Of a stretch of 64,000 nt of DNA, positions 29,025-36,662 are shown one piece after another. Both the position numbers and the translations under genes were made by a program. The DNA is from Nitrospira sp. Lineage in GTDB: Bacteria; Nitrospirota; Nitrospiria; Nitrospirales; Nitrospiraceae. The notes under the pieces are model-generated. The model had not been told where the DNA came from. It did not search any database and was given only the letters and a program-made list of their open reading frames with translations. Location: positions 4,380,179-4,444,178 of the forward strand of contig CP126121.1 of the NCBI GenBank assembly GCA_030123625.1, read 5' to 3'. Numbering within the stretch: the first letter of the stretch is position 1; every line of letters begins with the position of its first letter.

Positions 29025-29828
29025 ATGCCGACCAAACGGAGTCAACAAAACGCAAGAGCTTCAAGGACTTCTGTCAGTCCATCCAATCGGAAAGGAACGC
29101 TCTATATGGTGGCAGTATCCATCGGGCATCCTGAGGATGTGACGCTGCGTGCCATTCGAATCCTCGGTGAGGTCGACATTCTGGCTTCTGAAGATCCGAA
29201 CATGACTCAAGCACTCCTTCTGCATCACGGCATTCAAGCAACCGTGACAAGTTACGGACCCAAAAATCTAAGGGAGAAAGCAGCGGTTCTTTTATACCGG
29301 TTACAGCAAGGACATGATGTCGCGTTCGTGTCCGATTGTGGATCCCCTCTCATCGCCGACCCCGGCCATTTTCTCGTAGCGGCCGCCCATGCACATAATA
29401 TCCGAGTAGTTCCAGTACCCGGTCCTTCTGCGATTATCGCGGCTCTGACTGTCGCGGGGTTCTCTTGTGATTCCTTCTATTTTCTTGGACATCTGCCGAG
29501 CGCCTCTTCACGTATTGCCCAATACCTCAACGATTCCCTGAGGAGGAATGGCCCAACTGTTGCCTTCTGCGCCGGGTCAGTGGTTTCGCGCATACTCAAA
29601 ATCCTTGCGGATATCTCCCCCCGGCGCTCCGTGGCTGTTGCCTTCGACTTAACAAGACCGACAGAGCATATCGTTCGCGGGACCGCGCGTGAGTTACGCG
29701 AGCAACTACCACGTGCTCATGGGAGAGAGGTGACATTCATTCTTGCAGGAAGAGATGGGACAGAATGGGGCGGCCAACACGCACGGCGCGCTCAGTCGCT
29801 CTCCTCTCGGCGGATCAAGACACGATAA
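29025..29828 (+). CDS. rsmI: RsmI-like SAM-dependent methyltransferase
   Basis: A 267-residue protein of the tetrapyrrole-methylase fold used by RsmI, which 2'-O-methylates C1402 of 16S rRNA. The layout fits: GTLYMVAVSIGHPEDVTLRA, EVDILASEDPNMTQALL, VAFVSDCGSPLIADPGHFLV, VVPVPGPSAIIAALTVAG, FYFLGHLPSASSR. Several consensus positions differ: typical RsmI has PIGNLED, AAEDTR and SDAGTP where this has SIGHPED, ASEDPN and SDCGSP. It may therefore be a diverged paralogue, with a canonical copy elsewhere. The 3' end overlaps the TusA-like gene on the other strand. Confidence 0.75.
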   Translation: MPTKRSQQNARASRTSVSPSNRKGTLYMVAVSIGHPEDVTLRAIRILGEVDILASEDPNMTQALLLHHGIQATVTSYGPKNLREKAAVLLYRLQQGHDVAFVSDCGSPLIADPGHFLVAAAHAHNIRVVPVPGPSAIIAALTVAGFSCDSFYFLGHLPSASSRIAQYLNDSLRRNGPTVAFCAGSVVSRILKILADISPRRSVAVAFDLTRPTEHIVRGTARELREQLPRAHGREVTFILAGRDGTEWGGQHARRAQSLSSRRIKTR

Positions 29829-30055
29829 GTCCGGTCGACTCGTTCCTGCGATAAGACCGTATGGCCTTCGTTCTCGACGCTACGAGGAACGTTGCGGATG
29901 GGATCTCCATCATCAAGAAGCACCGACAGCACCTGCCCCTGCTTCAGTGTTTCCAGTTTGAGCTTCGTCTTCACGAAGTTGTAGGGGCACATTACTCCGC
30001 GAAGATCCAGTTCGGTCACCGGCGTATCCGGCAAGCTTTGATGGTCGTTCATCAT
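29792..30055 (-). CDS. TusA-family sulfur carrier protein
   Basis: An 87-residue protein with the TusA/SirA fold. LDLRGVMCPYNFVKTKLKLE has the CPxx active cysteine near residue 23, followed by LKQGQVLSVLLDDGDP and IRNVPRSVENEGHTV. Such proteins carry persulfide sulfur for tRNA thiolation, Moco or sulfur oxidation. The start ATG comes soon after a terminator-proximal spacer. It overlaps the convergent RsmI-like gene by 37 bases. Confidence 0.85.
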   Translation of the reverse strand: MMNDHQSLPDTPVTELDLRGVMCPYNFVKTKLKLETLKQGQVLSVLLDDGDPIRNVPRSVENEGHTVLSQERVDRTYRVLIRREESD

Positions 30056-30136
30056 TTCAATTCGAGAGAAGAAAAAGACGGTTGTATCGCGAGACTATCA
30101 GGACTGGAATTGAGCAGTCCGAGCACCAGCCCAATT

Positions 30137-30168
30137 GAAAAAGGGGCAGCGTCCGCTGCCCCTTTTTC
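30137..30168. terminator. Strong bidirectional Rho-independent terminator
   Basis: GAAAAAGGGGCAGCG and CGCTGCCCCTTTTTC form a perfect stem of about 14 pairs with a tiny loop. It has a T run on the plus strand and, by symmetry, on the minus strand. It lies downstream of the secreted-protein gene (30193-30960, minus) and just upstream of the tusA-like gene, so it ends the minus-strand transcript. Confidence 0.85.
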
Positions 30169-30192
30169 ATTAACACTCAGCCTCAGAACAGT

Positions 30193-30960
30193 TCAGTTGA
30201 ACCCCTTTACCAAATTGGGCTTGGAGGCGTCAGTTCCGTAGTCGGATATGTTGGGCATCTTTGTTTCCGGAGCTACTGTTTTATACCCCCATCCCGGTTG
30301 AGGTTCGCAATTCCAACAAGGAGCTGCACCGGTGTATTCGCCGACGGTGGTGTCCACGGTTCCGGTGATCTTGCCGGGCAACACGGATCCTGCCACCCCA
30401 CCGGTCGTCGTGCTACTTGTTGTCACAATGGCCCGCTCGGTCGAGGGATTCGGTCGCTGCCCTAGGCCGCCAAATCCGGCGAGTTTTTCGTTGCCTCGCA
30501 GTAGGTATACTTCTCGAACGATCTTGCGACCGATACCGTACTGACGATTGGGTGTGACTGCTTCAACCACTTGGAGAGAAATATCATCGCCGCTATTTAA
30601 CATTTTGATCTGATCCAGGCTGGTTCTTTCGTCGAAGTAGACAGTCATTGAACTCATCGCTCCGGTTCCCGCACGGCCTTCGTCATGAGAGCTTCCACCG
30701 GTCTCCAGAAGCATTTCTCCCGCTGGAAAATCGATAGCCAGCACACGACCATAGATCGTCTCAGGTAGAGAGAGGCGTTCAAGGAATGCATTGCGATCAA
30801 AAGTCTGAACACGATTGGAATTCCCGGACACGTCACCAACACCTGTCCCCACACCCATTGCGGACCCACCAGATGACTGCTGTAGTCGCTCTTGAGCCAC
30901 TGCAATATTCATGGAGCCGATGAGCGCCATGGCGGCTCCCAGTGCCAACACCTTACGCAT
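30193..30960 (-). CDS. Secreted protein of unknown function
   Basis: A 255-residue protein. The start was set at MRKVLALGAAMALIGSMNIA, preceded by GGAGGCAGCAC; signal cleavage is likely after VAQ or AVA. The mature part begins with a Gly/Ser-rich linker, then a beta-rich domain: YGRVLAIDFPAGEMLLETG, MTVYFDERTSLDQIKMLNSG, DDISLQVVEAVTPN. A Thr/Gly linker and a short end segment holding PCWNCEP follow. The middle resembles OB-like domains of exported proteins, without a named match. It is probably periplasmic. Confidence 0.65.
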   Translation of the reverse strand: MRKVLALGAAMALIGSMNIAVAQERLQQSSGGSAMGVGTGVGDVSGNSNRVQTFDRNAFLERLSLPETIYGRVLAIDFPAGEMLLETGGSSHDEGRAGTGAMSSMTVYFDERTSLDQIKMLNSGDDISLQVVEAVTPNRQYGIGRKIVREVYLLRGNEKLAGFGGLGQRPNPSTERAIVTTSSTTTGGVAGSVLPGKITGTVDTTVGEYTGAAPCWNCEPQPGWGYKTVAPETKMPNISDYGTDASKPNLVKGFN

Positions 30961-31228
30961 GTGCTGCCTCCTTAAAATAGGTGGACATAATTTCAACCAG
31001 CATGCTGAAGTATTTGTTGATTGCCGTCTTCGAGTAAGAATTTTTCATATGCATATACAATTGAGAAATATGGCAGAATCTAGGCTAATAGCACGGCGCT
31101 GTCAAGAGGTCGCTGAATGTAATAGTTGGTCCCTTTATTAACGACACTTCTTCTGTCTCATCTTCGTTCCAGAAAACCGCAACAGTCGCATCCCCCCTGA
31201 AAGCAAATGAATGCGCCTCAGTGCTACG
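30961..31228. other. Noncoding DNA between the secreted-protein gene and the integrated element
   Basis: This stretch is AT-rich, unlike its neighbours, and holds no credible gene. It should contain the promoter of the minus-strand secreted-protein gene; TGCATATGAAAAATT-like AT-rich sequence around 31040-31070 is a candidate zone, but no clear -35/-10 pair was found. Confidence 0.4.
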
Positions 31229-31287
31229 TTGGTGCCCGGAGGGAGGGTCGAACTCCCACTCTCTTGCGAGAACCGGATTTTGAGTCC
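31229..31287. repeat. Left attachment site: duplicated tRNA-Leu 3' half
   Basis: These 59 bases are identical to 40455-40513. They run from TTGGTGCCCGGAGG (CCA end of the tRNA) to GATTTTGAGTCC (anticodon loop). After the last shared base the sequence diverges (CCATGC here, GGCGCG in the tRNA). It is therefore only a tRNA fragment and marks the distal end of the element. Confidence 0.95.
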
Positions 31288-31402
31288 CCATGCAGCATCG
31301 AGACTATGGATGTCATGAAGACCTATTCGTATAAATTCAGTGCCTTATACAGGACTTCTCGTACATGAAATGGAGCGTTTGTGTCAATGACAACTCATAG
31401 TC

Positions 31403-31423
31403 ATGGGACAATTTACGGGACAG
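31403..31423. promoter_or_regulatory. Paired integrase arm-site-like repeats, left end
   Basis: ATGGGACAA (31403-31411) and ACGGGACAG (31415-31423) form a direct pair 12 bases apart. The same octamer pair occurs at 32110-32128 (opposite orientation) and at 40378-40397 near the other end. A pair about one helical turn apart near each end is the layout of arm-type binding sites of tyrosine integrases. The function is inferred. Confidence 0.55.
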
Positions 31424-31433
31424 TGGAAAAGGA

Positions 31434-31964
31434 TTATTTACGTTTATTGCGTGGCGACCCTATGCCTAACAACAGGTGATTGATGTTTGCCATAAGCTCA
31501 TCAAACGCCCGCTCACCTCTCACCATGCACTTCTCGAAATCTTTGGGTGATGAGAGCTCAGGCGCAACACTCACGCCCCCGTCAAGGCTTTTAGGTTGGG
31601 AATGGGAAACTTTGTTGCGCACCTTGTTTACAGCCTTGATGTCTGCCGCGCATGAACCAGAAATCAGACCTGCCGCTTTCGCTATGTCAATTCGATTACT
31701 GAAAGTAACTCGCCTTATCGCCTCAGCAACTTGTCCTAATTTCCCTTTTAGACTTCCAGGACCGAGAAGCTGTACTGAGAGAATCGCCTCAATTGCACGG
31801 TCAAGCAATAAATGTAGAGCGAGCAATGAAGTCAAACGTTCGGCCGCTTCTTCACTATGCAGATGGAGAGCAGAACGAAATTTCATCCACCGATGTTTTT
31901 CCCAATTTTTCATGATGGCGTTTATTATCGTGTCTTTTGGATCTTTTGGCTCTTCAGGTGGCAT
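31434..31964 (-). CDS. HEPN-like (R-x4-H) protein, possible defence cargo
   Basis: A 176-residue mainly alpha-helical protein. The motif VRNKVSHSQ near residue 118 gives R-x4-H (RNKVSH), the catalytic signature of HEPN RNases, and follows a helical bundle (LALHLLLDRAIEAILSV, IDIAKAAGLISGS). I cannot name the exact family; DUF4145- and MAE_28990-type HEPN proteins have a similar shape. It is the only gene on the minus strand at this end and sits next to the attachment site, the usual place for cargo in islands. A toxin or abortive-infection function is possible, but a MltR-like or structural helical protein cannot be excluded. Confidence 0.5.
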   Translation of the reverse strand: MPPEEPKDPKDTIINAIMKNWEKHRWMKFRSALHLHSEEAAERLTSLLALHLLLDRAIEAILSVQLLGPGSLKGKLGQVAEAIRRVTFSNRIDIAKAAGLISGSCAADIKAVNKVRNKVSHSQPKSLDGGVSVAPELSSPKDFEKCMVRGERAFDELMANINHLLLGIGSPRNKRK

Positions 31965-32109
31965 GGTTCACCTACTCCAGTGTTTGAGTGACGGCGGGGC
32001 AGTCATACGCCAAAATCTTCGACAAATCCAATACTTCCCAAATACGCACCGGATTCCGTATCCGATTCGCGTCCATAAATGGTTAAATACACACATATTT
32101 TCAATGGCC

Positions 32110-32128
32110 TGTCCCATACTTGTCCCAT
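32110..32128. promoter_or_regulatory. Paired arm-site-like repeats, internal
   Basis: TGTCCCAT occurs twice (32110-32117 and 32121-32128), 11 bases apart, in the opposite orientation to the terminal pairs. It lies just upstream of the first plus-strand gene of the element, so regulator binding there is also possible. Confidence 0.45.
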
Positions 32129-32150
32129 AGTGATGAAAGGTGAAACTGCC

Positions 32151-32624
32151 ATGAAATCGCCAGGAAAACGACCGTATCAACGCCATGGACTGACTACCCT
32201 ACAGGCCGCTCTCAAGTCGGCATCAAGCGAGAGTGATTGGATTGACCGGCTTGGAACGGTCGGCGCTGAATTGAGGCAATGGCGGGCGGGACTGATTGCC
32301 GACCTCGGAGGTGATAGCGAAATTTCAGCAATGGAACGTTCCATTGTGGATCTTGCTACACAAACCTATGTGATGCTTTCCAGTGTAGACAGATTTCTGA
32401 TCGAGCAACCGTCACTCGTCAACAAGAGTCGGCGTAGTCTCTTTCCAGTCGTTCAACAACGACAAGCCTTAGCCGATGCCTTGGCTCGATATATGGGACA
32501 ACTAGGATTGAAAAAACGCACAAGGCCAGCCCATAGCCTTGCTGCACTCTTGGCCGGATCATCAACCACGCAGCAACCTGAACAGGAGGTGCCTCATGAG
32601 CCCATAGCAGACATTCCATCGTGA
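32151..32624 (+). CDS. Element protein of unknown function, terminase-small-subunit-like position
   Basis: A 157-residue protein; the start MKSPGKRPYQRHG has an AAAGGTGA site 8 bases upstream. It has a basic start, then helices LQAALKSASSESDWIDRLG, LRQWRAGLIADLGGDSEIS, AMERSIVDLATQTYVMLSS and VQQRQALADALARYMGQLGL. The C-terminus is Ser/Gln/Pro-rich. I recall similar short proteins in integrated elements of other phyla, always unnamed. The two-part helical form could suit a terminase small subunit, which the element otherwise lacks, but no HTH is evident. This remains a guess. Confidence 0.6.
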   Translation: MKSPGKRPYQRHGLTTLQAALKSASSESDWIDRLGTVGAELRQWRAGLIADLGGDSEISAMERSIVDLATQTYVMLSSVDRFLIEQPSLVNKSRRSLFPVVQQRQALADALARYMGQLGLKKRTRPAHSLAALLAGSSTTQQPEQEVPHEPIADIPS

Positions 32625-32659
32625 AGTGATAGTGATTTTTAACAGAATGGAGGTGTCCC

Positions 32660-32860
32660 ATGAGTGATGAGTACTTGAACAACCTGCACGAGGGCATCAT
32701 GCAGGTTCACGATGCCATGAGCGACCTGCTTCGGTCTTTGGGGCAGCGAGCCCAACTAGTGGCGGACTGTCGGCCAATCCTTGACGGGATGCACTACCAG
32801 CTCGATCGCTTACAAGACTCGATCAATTCCCTCGGCGAACAGATTCACTTCCGCCGCTAG
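32660..32860 (+). CDS. Small helical element protein, hypothetical
   Basis: A 66-residue protein with GGAGG 7 bases before the ATG. The sequence is almost wholly helical and amphipathic (LNNLHEGIMQVHDAMSDLLR, DGMHYQLDRLQDSINSLGEQ), suggesting a short coiled coil or a four-helix oligomer. It follows the previous gene by 35 bases and is probably co-transcribed. No family is recognised. Confidence 0.55.
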   Translation: MSDEYLNNLHEGIMQVHDAMSDLLRSLGQRAQLVADCRPILDGMHYQLDRLQDSINSLGEQIHFRR

Positions 32861-33162
32861 GCTGATCTTCAACCGTAGGGCGTCCGCTCTGCGGTTGAGG
32901 ATTGCGCGGTCTCTTGCGTGCGTCGCACCCACTTTCTCACTCCCTTCAAGTTCCCCTGAAACAATAATTTTCGTCTACCACTGGTAGAAGTTTGATGGCC
33001 TGATTCGATGAATCGGCTGTCTAGGAATGGTGTTTCTAAGTTTCACAATGGTCCCTTATGTACGTATTTCCCTTGCCATTGACAGATCGCGGGGAGGTGA
33101 GAATATGGGTAGTATGAGAAATGCGATGGACATTAACTTAATAACTAAAAACTAGGAGATTT
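32861..33162. other. Noncoding region with several dyads; possible control or origin region
   Basis: No gene is seen in these 302 bases. A 7-bp hairpin TCAACCG/CGGTTGA at about 32868-32897 may end the upstream unit. TCTACCACTGGTAGA (32974-32988) is a perfect 15-base palindrome, and GATTCGATGAATC (33002-33014) is another dyad. TTGACA (33079-33084) is followed 16-17 bases later by GAATATG, a candidate sigma-70 promoter for the HTH gene at 33163. It lies just upstream of the regulator and replication genes, where an operator or replication origin would be expected. Confidence 0.45.
33079..33107 (+). promoter_or_regulatory. Sigma-70-like promoter candidate for the regulator-replication genes
   Basis: TTGACA at 33079-33084 is a perfect -35. 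GAATAT or AATATG at 33101-33107 is a fair -10 at 16-17 bases spacing. The first gene downstream starts at 33163 with a TAGGAG ribosome-binding site. Confidence 0.45.
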
Positions 33163-33354
33163 ATGACACGCAAAACGCAAGCAAAAACCGATCCCACACT
33201 ACTCAGTGTGCGGCAGGTCTGCAAGAAATTCGGCATATCGGCTAACCATGTGTATCGACACGCGGAAGAGTGGCCCCACTACAAAATAGGCGGGGCCTTG
33301 CGGTTCAACAAAGAGGAACTGCTGGAATTTTTGAGAGTCAATCCACGGGGCTAA
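33163..33354 (+). CDS. Helix-turn-helix (AlpA/excisionase-type) protein
   Basis: A 63-residue MerR-like winged HTH protein. LLSVRQVCKKFGISANHVYR is the HTH, followed by WPHYKIGGALRFNKEELLEF, which is the standard wing and end helix of the HTH_17/excisionase family. Such proteins act as excisionases or as activators of element genes. It precedes the replication-type gene and is preceded by a promoter candidate. The other HTH gene of the element (38486) has the same fold but little sequence in common. Confidence 0.8.
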   Translation: MTRKTQAKTDPTLLSVRQVCKKFGISANHVYRHAEEWPHYKIGGALRFNKEELLEFLRVNPRG

Positions 33355-33373
33355 CCACAGCGAGGAACCAACG

Positions 33374-33703
33374 ATGAGCAAAGCAAAAAAGATGAAAACC
33401 TCAACCATGAATGACAATGAATTGCTCAACAGGATGCTTGAGTTAACCGACCGAATCACGAGTGATGGGCTACCGCATAACCCAGGCTGGATGTTCCTCA
33501 TGTCAACTCGGCCTGCAATCCAGCAACTAGGAAGTGATGGCTTCATCGTGGCGATGGCCGCAGCGTCCTTGACTGAACACCCTACGGAGGGATGCCAGGC
33601 GAGTTATGAGCAAATCCTTCAGCGAGCGGCAACCATCAAAGACATGGTGGCGCTCATCAAGCAAGTGGGCGCTCAACGAATCGCTCGCATGCTTAAGGCG
33701 TAA
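33374..33703 (+). CDS. Element protein, hypothetical (109 aa)
   Basis: A basic N-terminus (MSKAKKMKTSTMND) is followed by ELLNRMLELTDRITSDGLPH, PGWMFLMSTRPAIQQLGSDG, FIVAMAAASLTEHPTEGCQ and a helical end AATIKDMVALIKQVGAQRIA. The protein appears soluble and helical. I recognise no family. The gene fits between the HTH and replication genes with spacings of 19 and 11 bases, so it is probably in the same transcript and may aid replication. Confidence 0.55.
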   Translation: MSKAKKMKTSTMNDNELLNRMLELTDRITSDGLPHNPGWMFLMSTRPAIQQLGSDGFIVAMAAASLTEHPTEGCQASYEQILQRAATIKDMVALIKQVGAQRIARMLKA

Positions 33704-33714
33704 GGAGCCAGAAC

Positions 33715-34749
33715 ATGGCACGGTGGAGAAAGATCGCTGTCCGCATCGCGAAAGATGAAAAGTTTAAACAGCTTTCAGTGAAAGGAAAACTGGTTTGGTT
33801 TGGTCTGTTGACAAGCGAACACCTGACACCGATGGGGGCTGGTTGCATCTATCCCGCCATGCTAGCCGATGACCTTGGGTTGACGGAACAAGATATCGAA
33901 TTGTCGCTTAGCCAATTCGCAGAATTGGGTATGGTCTTGGTTGATGGTCGGCTGGTCATTGTCAAGAATTACCTGCTGCCTGATTACAACGGACCAGAGA
34001 ATCCGTCTCAGCTCGTCGGCTGGATTGAAGCTTGTGAGGGGCTCCCATCGTCGAATCAATTTGCCGTCCTGCGTGAGCATCTACGCGCCAGGCTCAACGG
34101 AAGCCCGAAGTGGCTCTTCTCTGGACTGCTTGATCCGCTCGCACAAGGCAGTGCTTTAGGGCTTAAACGGTTATTTTGGGATCGCACTGGCTGTGAGAAA
34201 CCAACGGGCAGGAAAGACCAACTGAGACAGGTGTCTAGACAGGTGTCTAAACAGGTCCCCAGACAACAGGAGCAGGAACAGAAAAAGAGAAGAAATACTT
34301 GTTCAGCTTCGCTGAACGAGTGCGCAACTTTTTCTCAAGAAGAGAAGAATCGGCGTTCAAACAATCAACACGCCGATTCCGACAAATTACGTGACGCAAT
34401 TTCGGAGAAGAAAAGACAACCCCCCTCCCCCCCTTCGCGGGCCGGGGGCCAGTTCGCGGGGCCTGGGGGCGGGCGTACGCCGGATGAAATGTTTCCGATT
34501 TTCTACGAAGCCTACCCTCGCCATGAGCACCGACTACGCGCAAGGGAAGTTTTCATGAGTCGCTCGTTAGGCGTGGATTGGGAGTTGTTGCAGAAAATGC
34601 TCCGCGCAATCGAGGTGGCGAAGCGCACAGAGTGGAATGGCATTGAGAAGCGATTTATTCCACTGCCTGAGAATTGGCTCAAGGCGAGGGGCTGGGAAAA
34701 CGAGTACGCCGAACCCAAGAAGGAAGTCACCTTGCGGAGTGTGTTGTGA
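33715..34749 (+). CDS. Replication-initiator-like protein with winged helix
   Basis: A 344-residue protein. The N-terminal 120 residues read like DnaD/DnaT-type or phage O-type proteins: ARWRKIAVRIAKDEKFKQLS, KGKLVWFGLLTSEHLTPMGA, LADDLGLTEQDIELSLSQFA, LGMVLVDGRLVIVKNYLLP. The middle (residues 165-260) is low complexity, rich in Gln, Arg, Ser and Pro. The end has MFPIFYEAYPRHEHRLRARE and FIPLPENWLKARGWENEY, a small domain often found at the C-terminus of phage replication proteins. It probably recognises the element origin and recruits the host helicase. No helicase or primase is in the element. Confidence 0.7.
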   Translation: MARWRKIAVRIAKDEKFKQLSVKGKLVWFGLLTSEHLTPMGAGCIYPAMLADDLGLTEQDIELSLSQFAELGMVLVDGRLVIVKNYLLPDYNGPENPSQLVGWIEACEGLPSSNQFAVLREHLRARLNGSPKWLFSGLLDPLAQGSALGLKRLFWDRTGCEKPTGRKDQLRQVSRQVSKQVPRQQEQEQKKRRNTCSASLNECATFSQEEKNRRSNNQHADSDKLRDAISEKKRQPPSPPSRAGGQFAGPGGGRTPDEMFPIFYEAYPRHEHRLRAREVFMSRSLGVDWELLQKMLRAIEVAKRTEWNGIEKRFIPLPENWLKARGWENEYAEPKKEVTLRSVL

Positions 34750-34863
34750 GGACTTTCATGGGTTGTTTCAAAAGGGGAGTGGCTAGGTTGGTATTCGCCG
34801 GGAATATTTTTTCACAAAACGCGAGCTAGGCAGGGGGTTTTCACCAAGAAAGGGCTATTCCAC

Positions 34864-35040
34864 ATGAAGGTACTGACACCGTTGAAGGCTATCAGGGCTA
34901 AATGTCTCGATTGTAGCTGTTATCAGCCGAAGGAAGTTCGGGAGTGTCGGATCATGACATGCAGCCTTTGGCCGTATCGCTTAGGCCACCGTCCGGCCAC
35001 GCTGGAAAAGAAGCAGGCCGAGGAACTGGTTGAGGCATGA
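34864..35040 (+). CDS. Four-cysteine phage-type zinc-binding protein
   Basis: A 58-residue protein. KAIRAKCLDCSCYQPKEVRE and CRIMTCSLWPYRLGHRP give CxxC...C...C, a pattern common in small phage and island proteins (IRAKCLDC...EVREC...CPLYPYR). It probably binds one zinc. In prophages it often lies near replication or packaging genes; its role is not known. Here it is 114 bases after the replication gene and upstream of the terminase. Confidence 0.7.
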   Translation: MKVLTPLKAIRAKCLDCSCYQPKEVRECRIMTCSLWPYRLGHRPATLEKKQAEELVEA

Positions 35041-35110
35041 ACGAGTGTTTTGAATCCAAGGCAGGTGGCAATCTCAGGCGTCCGATCCAGCGCCCGAGGT
35101 TGTTCCAGCA

Positions 35111-35260
35111 ATGGAGCCGGGCCAATCCTTCCCGGTCGCCTGCCCCAAACAAGGCTGTGGAGTGCGGGCGGCGGGTTTACCCCTTTTCCCCGCCAAGCGC
35201 ATCCGAAGGGGCCAGACTGCTCCCTGGCTTCCACAGTCCCCTTTGAGCGTATGGAGTTGA
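35111..35260 (+). CDS. Possible 49-aa protein upstream of terminase
   Basis: A short frame starting MEPGQSFPVACPKQGCGVRA and ending 7 bases before the terminase ATG. It has one CPKQGC pair and a basic middle (PAKRIRRGQ). Two other frames of the same stretch are also open, so the coding signal is weak. One of them starts with an ATGA overlap after the zinc protein (35037) and gives an Arg/Pro-rich product with no known pattern. Position is the main argument for any of them. Confidence 0.25.
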   Translation: MEPGQSFPVACPKQGCGVRAAGLPLFPAKRIRRGQTAPWLPQSPLSVWS

Positions 35261-35267
35261 TGACGTG

Positions 35268-36662
35268 ATGCAGAACCGTCTAACCATTATCGATCAACTG
35301 AAGCACCCGCAATTACTCGGCGCTCTGCCTGTCTTCCGTGATCTGAAGACCTGGGCGATGTGGCTCGTATTCTTGAAGGCTCTGTTTGGCCTGCCATTGG
35401 ATTCGATCGAGTTGGAGGCCTTCCAAAAGTTCACGGGCCGAGAACGCTATCTTCCGCCAGAAGGTGGGTTCCCTGAAGCGTGTGTCATCGCTGGCGTGCA
35501 ATGCGGCAAAACGACAATCACCGGTGCATTGCTCGATTCCGAAGTATTGACAGGACAGGCCGGAACCGTGGCGGTCGGAGTCGCCCAAGATCATCGTGGG
35601 AGTATGCGTGTCTTATTGCGATATGCCCGAGAGCCGTTTGAGACCATCGAGATTTTCAAGAATGAAGTGGAACGTGATACGGCCGATTTTTTGGAACTGA
35701 AGCGCGGCACCGCACTCGGTGCGTACCCATGCCGACCGTCTGCCTTGCGAGGCGTGAAGGCGTCAATCGTGGTGATGGACGAAGCCGCGCATTACATCGC
35801 CACAGATGGGCGGCCCACCGATCTTGAGATGTGGCGGGTGGCTCGTGGGCGTGTTGCCATGACTAGCGGAAAGATCATTGCGATCAGTTCACCCTATGCC
35901 CAATCCGGCTTACTCTATGACCTGCACAAGAAACATTTCGGCAAAGATGAGTCGCCTGTCTTGGTGTGGCAAGCCTCATCGAAGGACATGAACCCTTGCC
36001 TTTCAGACGACTATCTACAACGGATGCAGGAAGACGATCCTGAAGCCTATCGCTCAGAGGTGCTGGGGGAATTTCGCTCAGGCACAAGCACCCTTCTGGA
36101 TATGGAAGCCATACAAGCCTGTGTGGATGCTGACGTTCGTGAACGTGCACCGATGAGTGAGACTACATACGTAGGTTTTTGCGATCCATCAGGCGGACGG
36201 CATGATCGGTTTGTGGTGGCGGTTGCGCATGCGGATGGTGAGCGAGTTGTCCTTGATGCCGTGCGGGTATGGACTCCTCCCCTGAACCCATCTGGCGTGA
36301 TTGCCGAGGCGTGCGCATTCCTCAAAACTTATCGCGTGTCGCAGGTCCATGGGGATCGATATGGAGCGGAGTACAACGCTGAACAGTTTCGCAAAAACGG
36401 CCTGAGCTATGAACCGTCTGAACGGGATCGATCTGAGATTTACCTTGAGTTGCTCCCCCTGATTAATAGCGAGCGGGCGGTGTTACTCGATCATGCTGAA
36501 TTGCTTCGCGAGCTACGCGGATTGGAGCGCCGACGAGGAACGAGCGGAAAAGACAAAGTGGACCACCGTAGGGGTTCAACAGACGATATCGCAAACGCCA
36601 GTGCTGGCGCGTTGGTCTTAGCTAATAAACCCCTGTGCGTGTGTGGAGTGTTCGTACTATGA
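35268..36662 (+). CDS. terL: Phage terminase large subunit
   Basis: A 464-residue packaging motor. Walker A is CVIAGVQCGKTTITGALL (about residues 75-92), Walker B is ASIVVMDEAAHYIA, and IIAISSPYAQSGLLYDLH is the coupling motif. The nuclease domain of RNase H type has the acidic residues in YVGFCDPSGGRHDRFVVAVA, VHGDRYGAEYNAEQF and STDDIANASAGALVLAN. The length is normal for the family. A GTG codon lies directly before the ATG. It cuts and pumps DNA into a prohead, docking on a portal ring, but no portal gene is seen in the element. The stop overlaps the next ATG by ATGA. Confidence 0.93.
   Translation: MQNRLTIIDQLKHPQLLGALPVFRDLKTWAMWLVFLKALFGLPLDSIELEAFQKFTGRERYLPPEGGFPEACVIAGVQCGKTTITGALLDSEVLTGQAGTVAVGVAQDHRGSMRVLLRYAREPFETIEIFKNEVERDTADFLELKRGTALGAYPCRPSALRGVKASIVVMDEAAHYIATDGRPTDLEMWRVARGRVAMTSGKIIAISSPYAQSGLLYDLHKKHFGKDESPVLVWQASSKDMNPCLSDDYLQRMQEDDPEAYRSEVLGEFRSGTSTLLDMEAIQACVDADVRERAPMSETTYVGFCDPSGGRHDRFVVAVAHADGERVVLDAVRVWTPPLNPSGVIAEACAFLKTYRVSQVHGDRYGAEYNAEQFRKNGLSYEPSERDRSEIYLELLPLINSERAVLLDHAELLRELRGLERRRGTSGKDKVDHRRGSTDDIANASAGALVLANKPLCVCGVFVL

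Noticed and set aside
31229-31287. A second tRNA-Leu gene
   Set aside because: Only the 3' half is present; the 5' half and half the anticodon stem are replaced by unrelated sequence, so it is an attachment-site remnant.
35037-35246. 69-codon frame overlapping the end of the four-Cys protein
   Set aside because: ATGA overlap is suggestive, but the product is Arg/Pro/Ser-rich like an off-frame translation, and two other frames are equally open.
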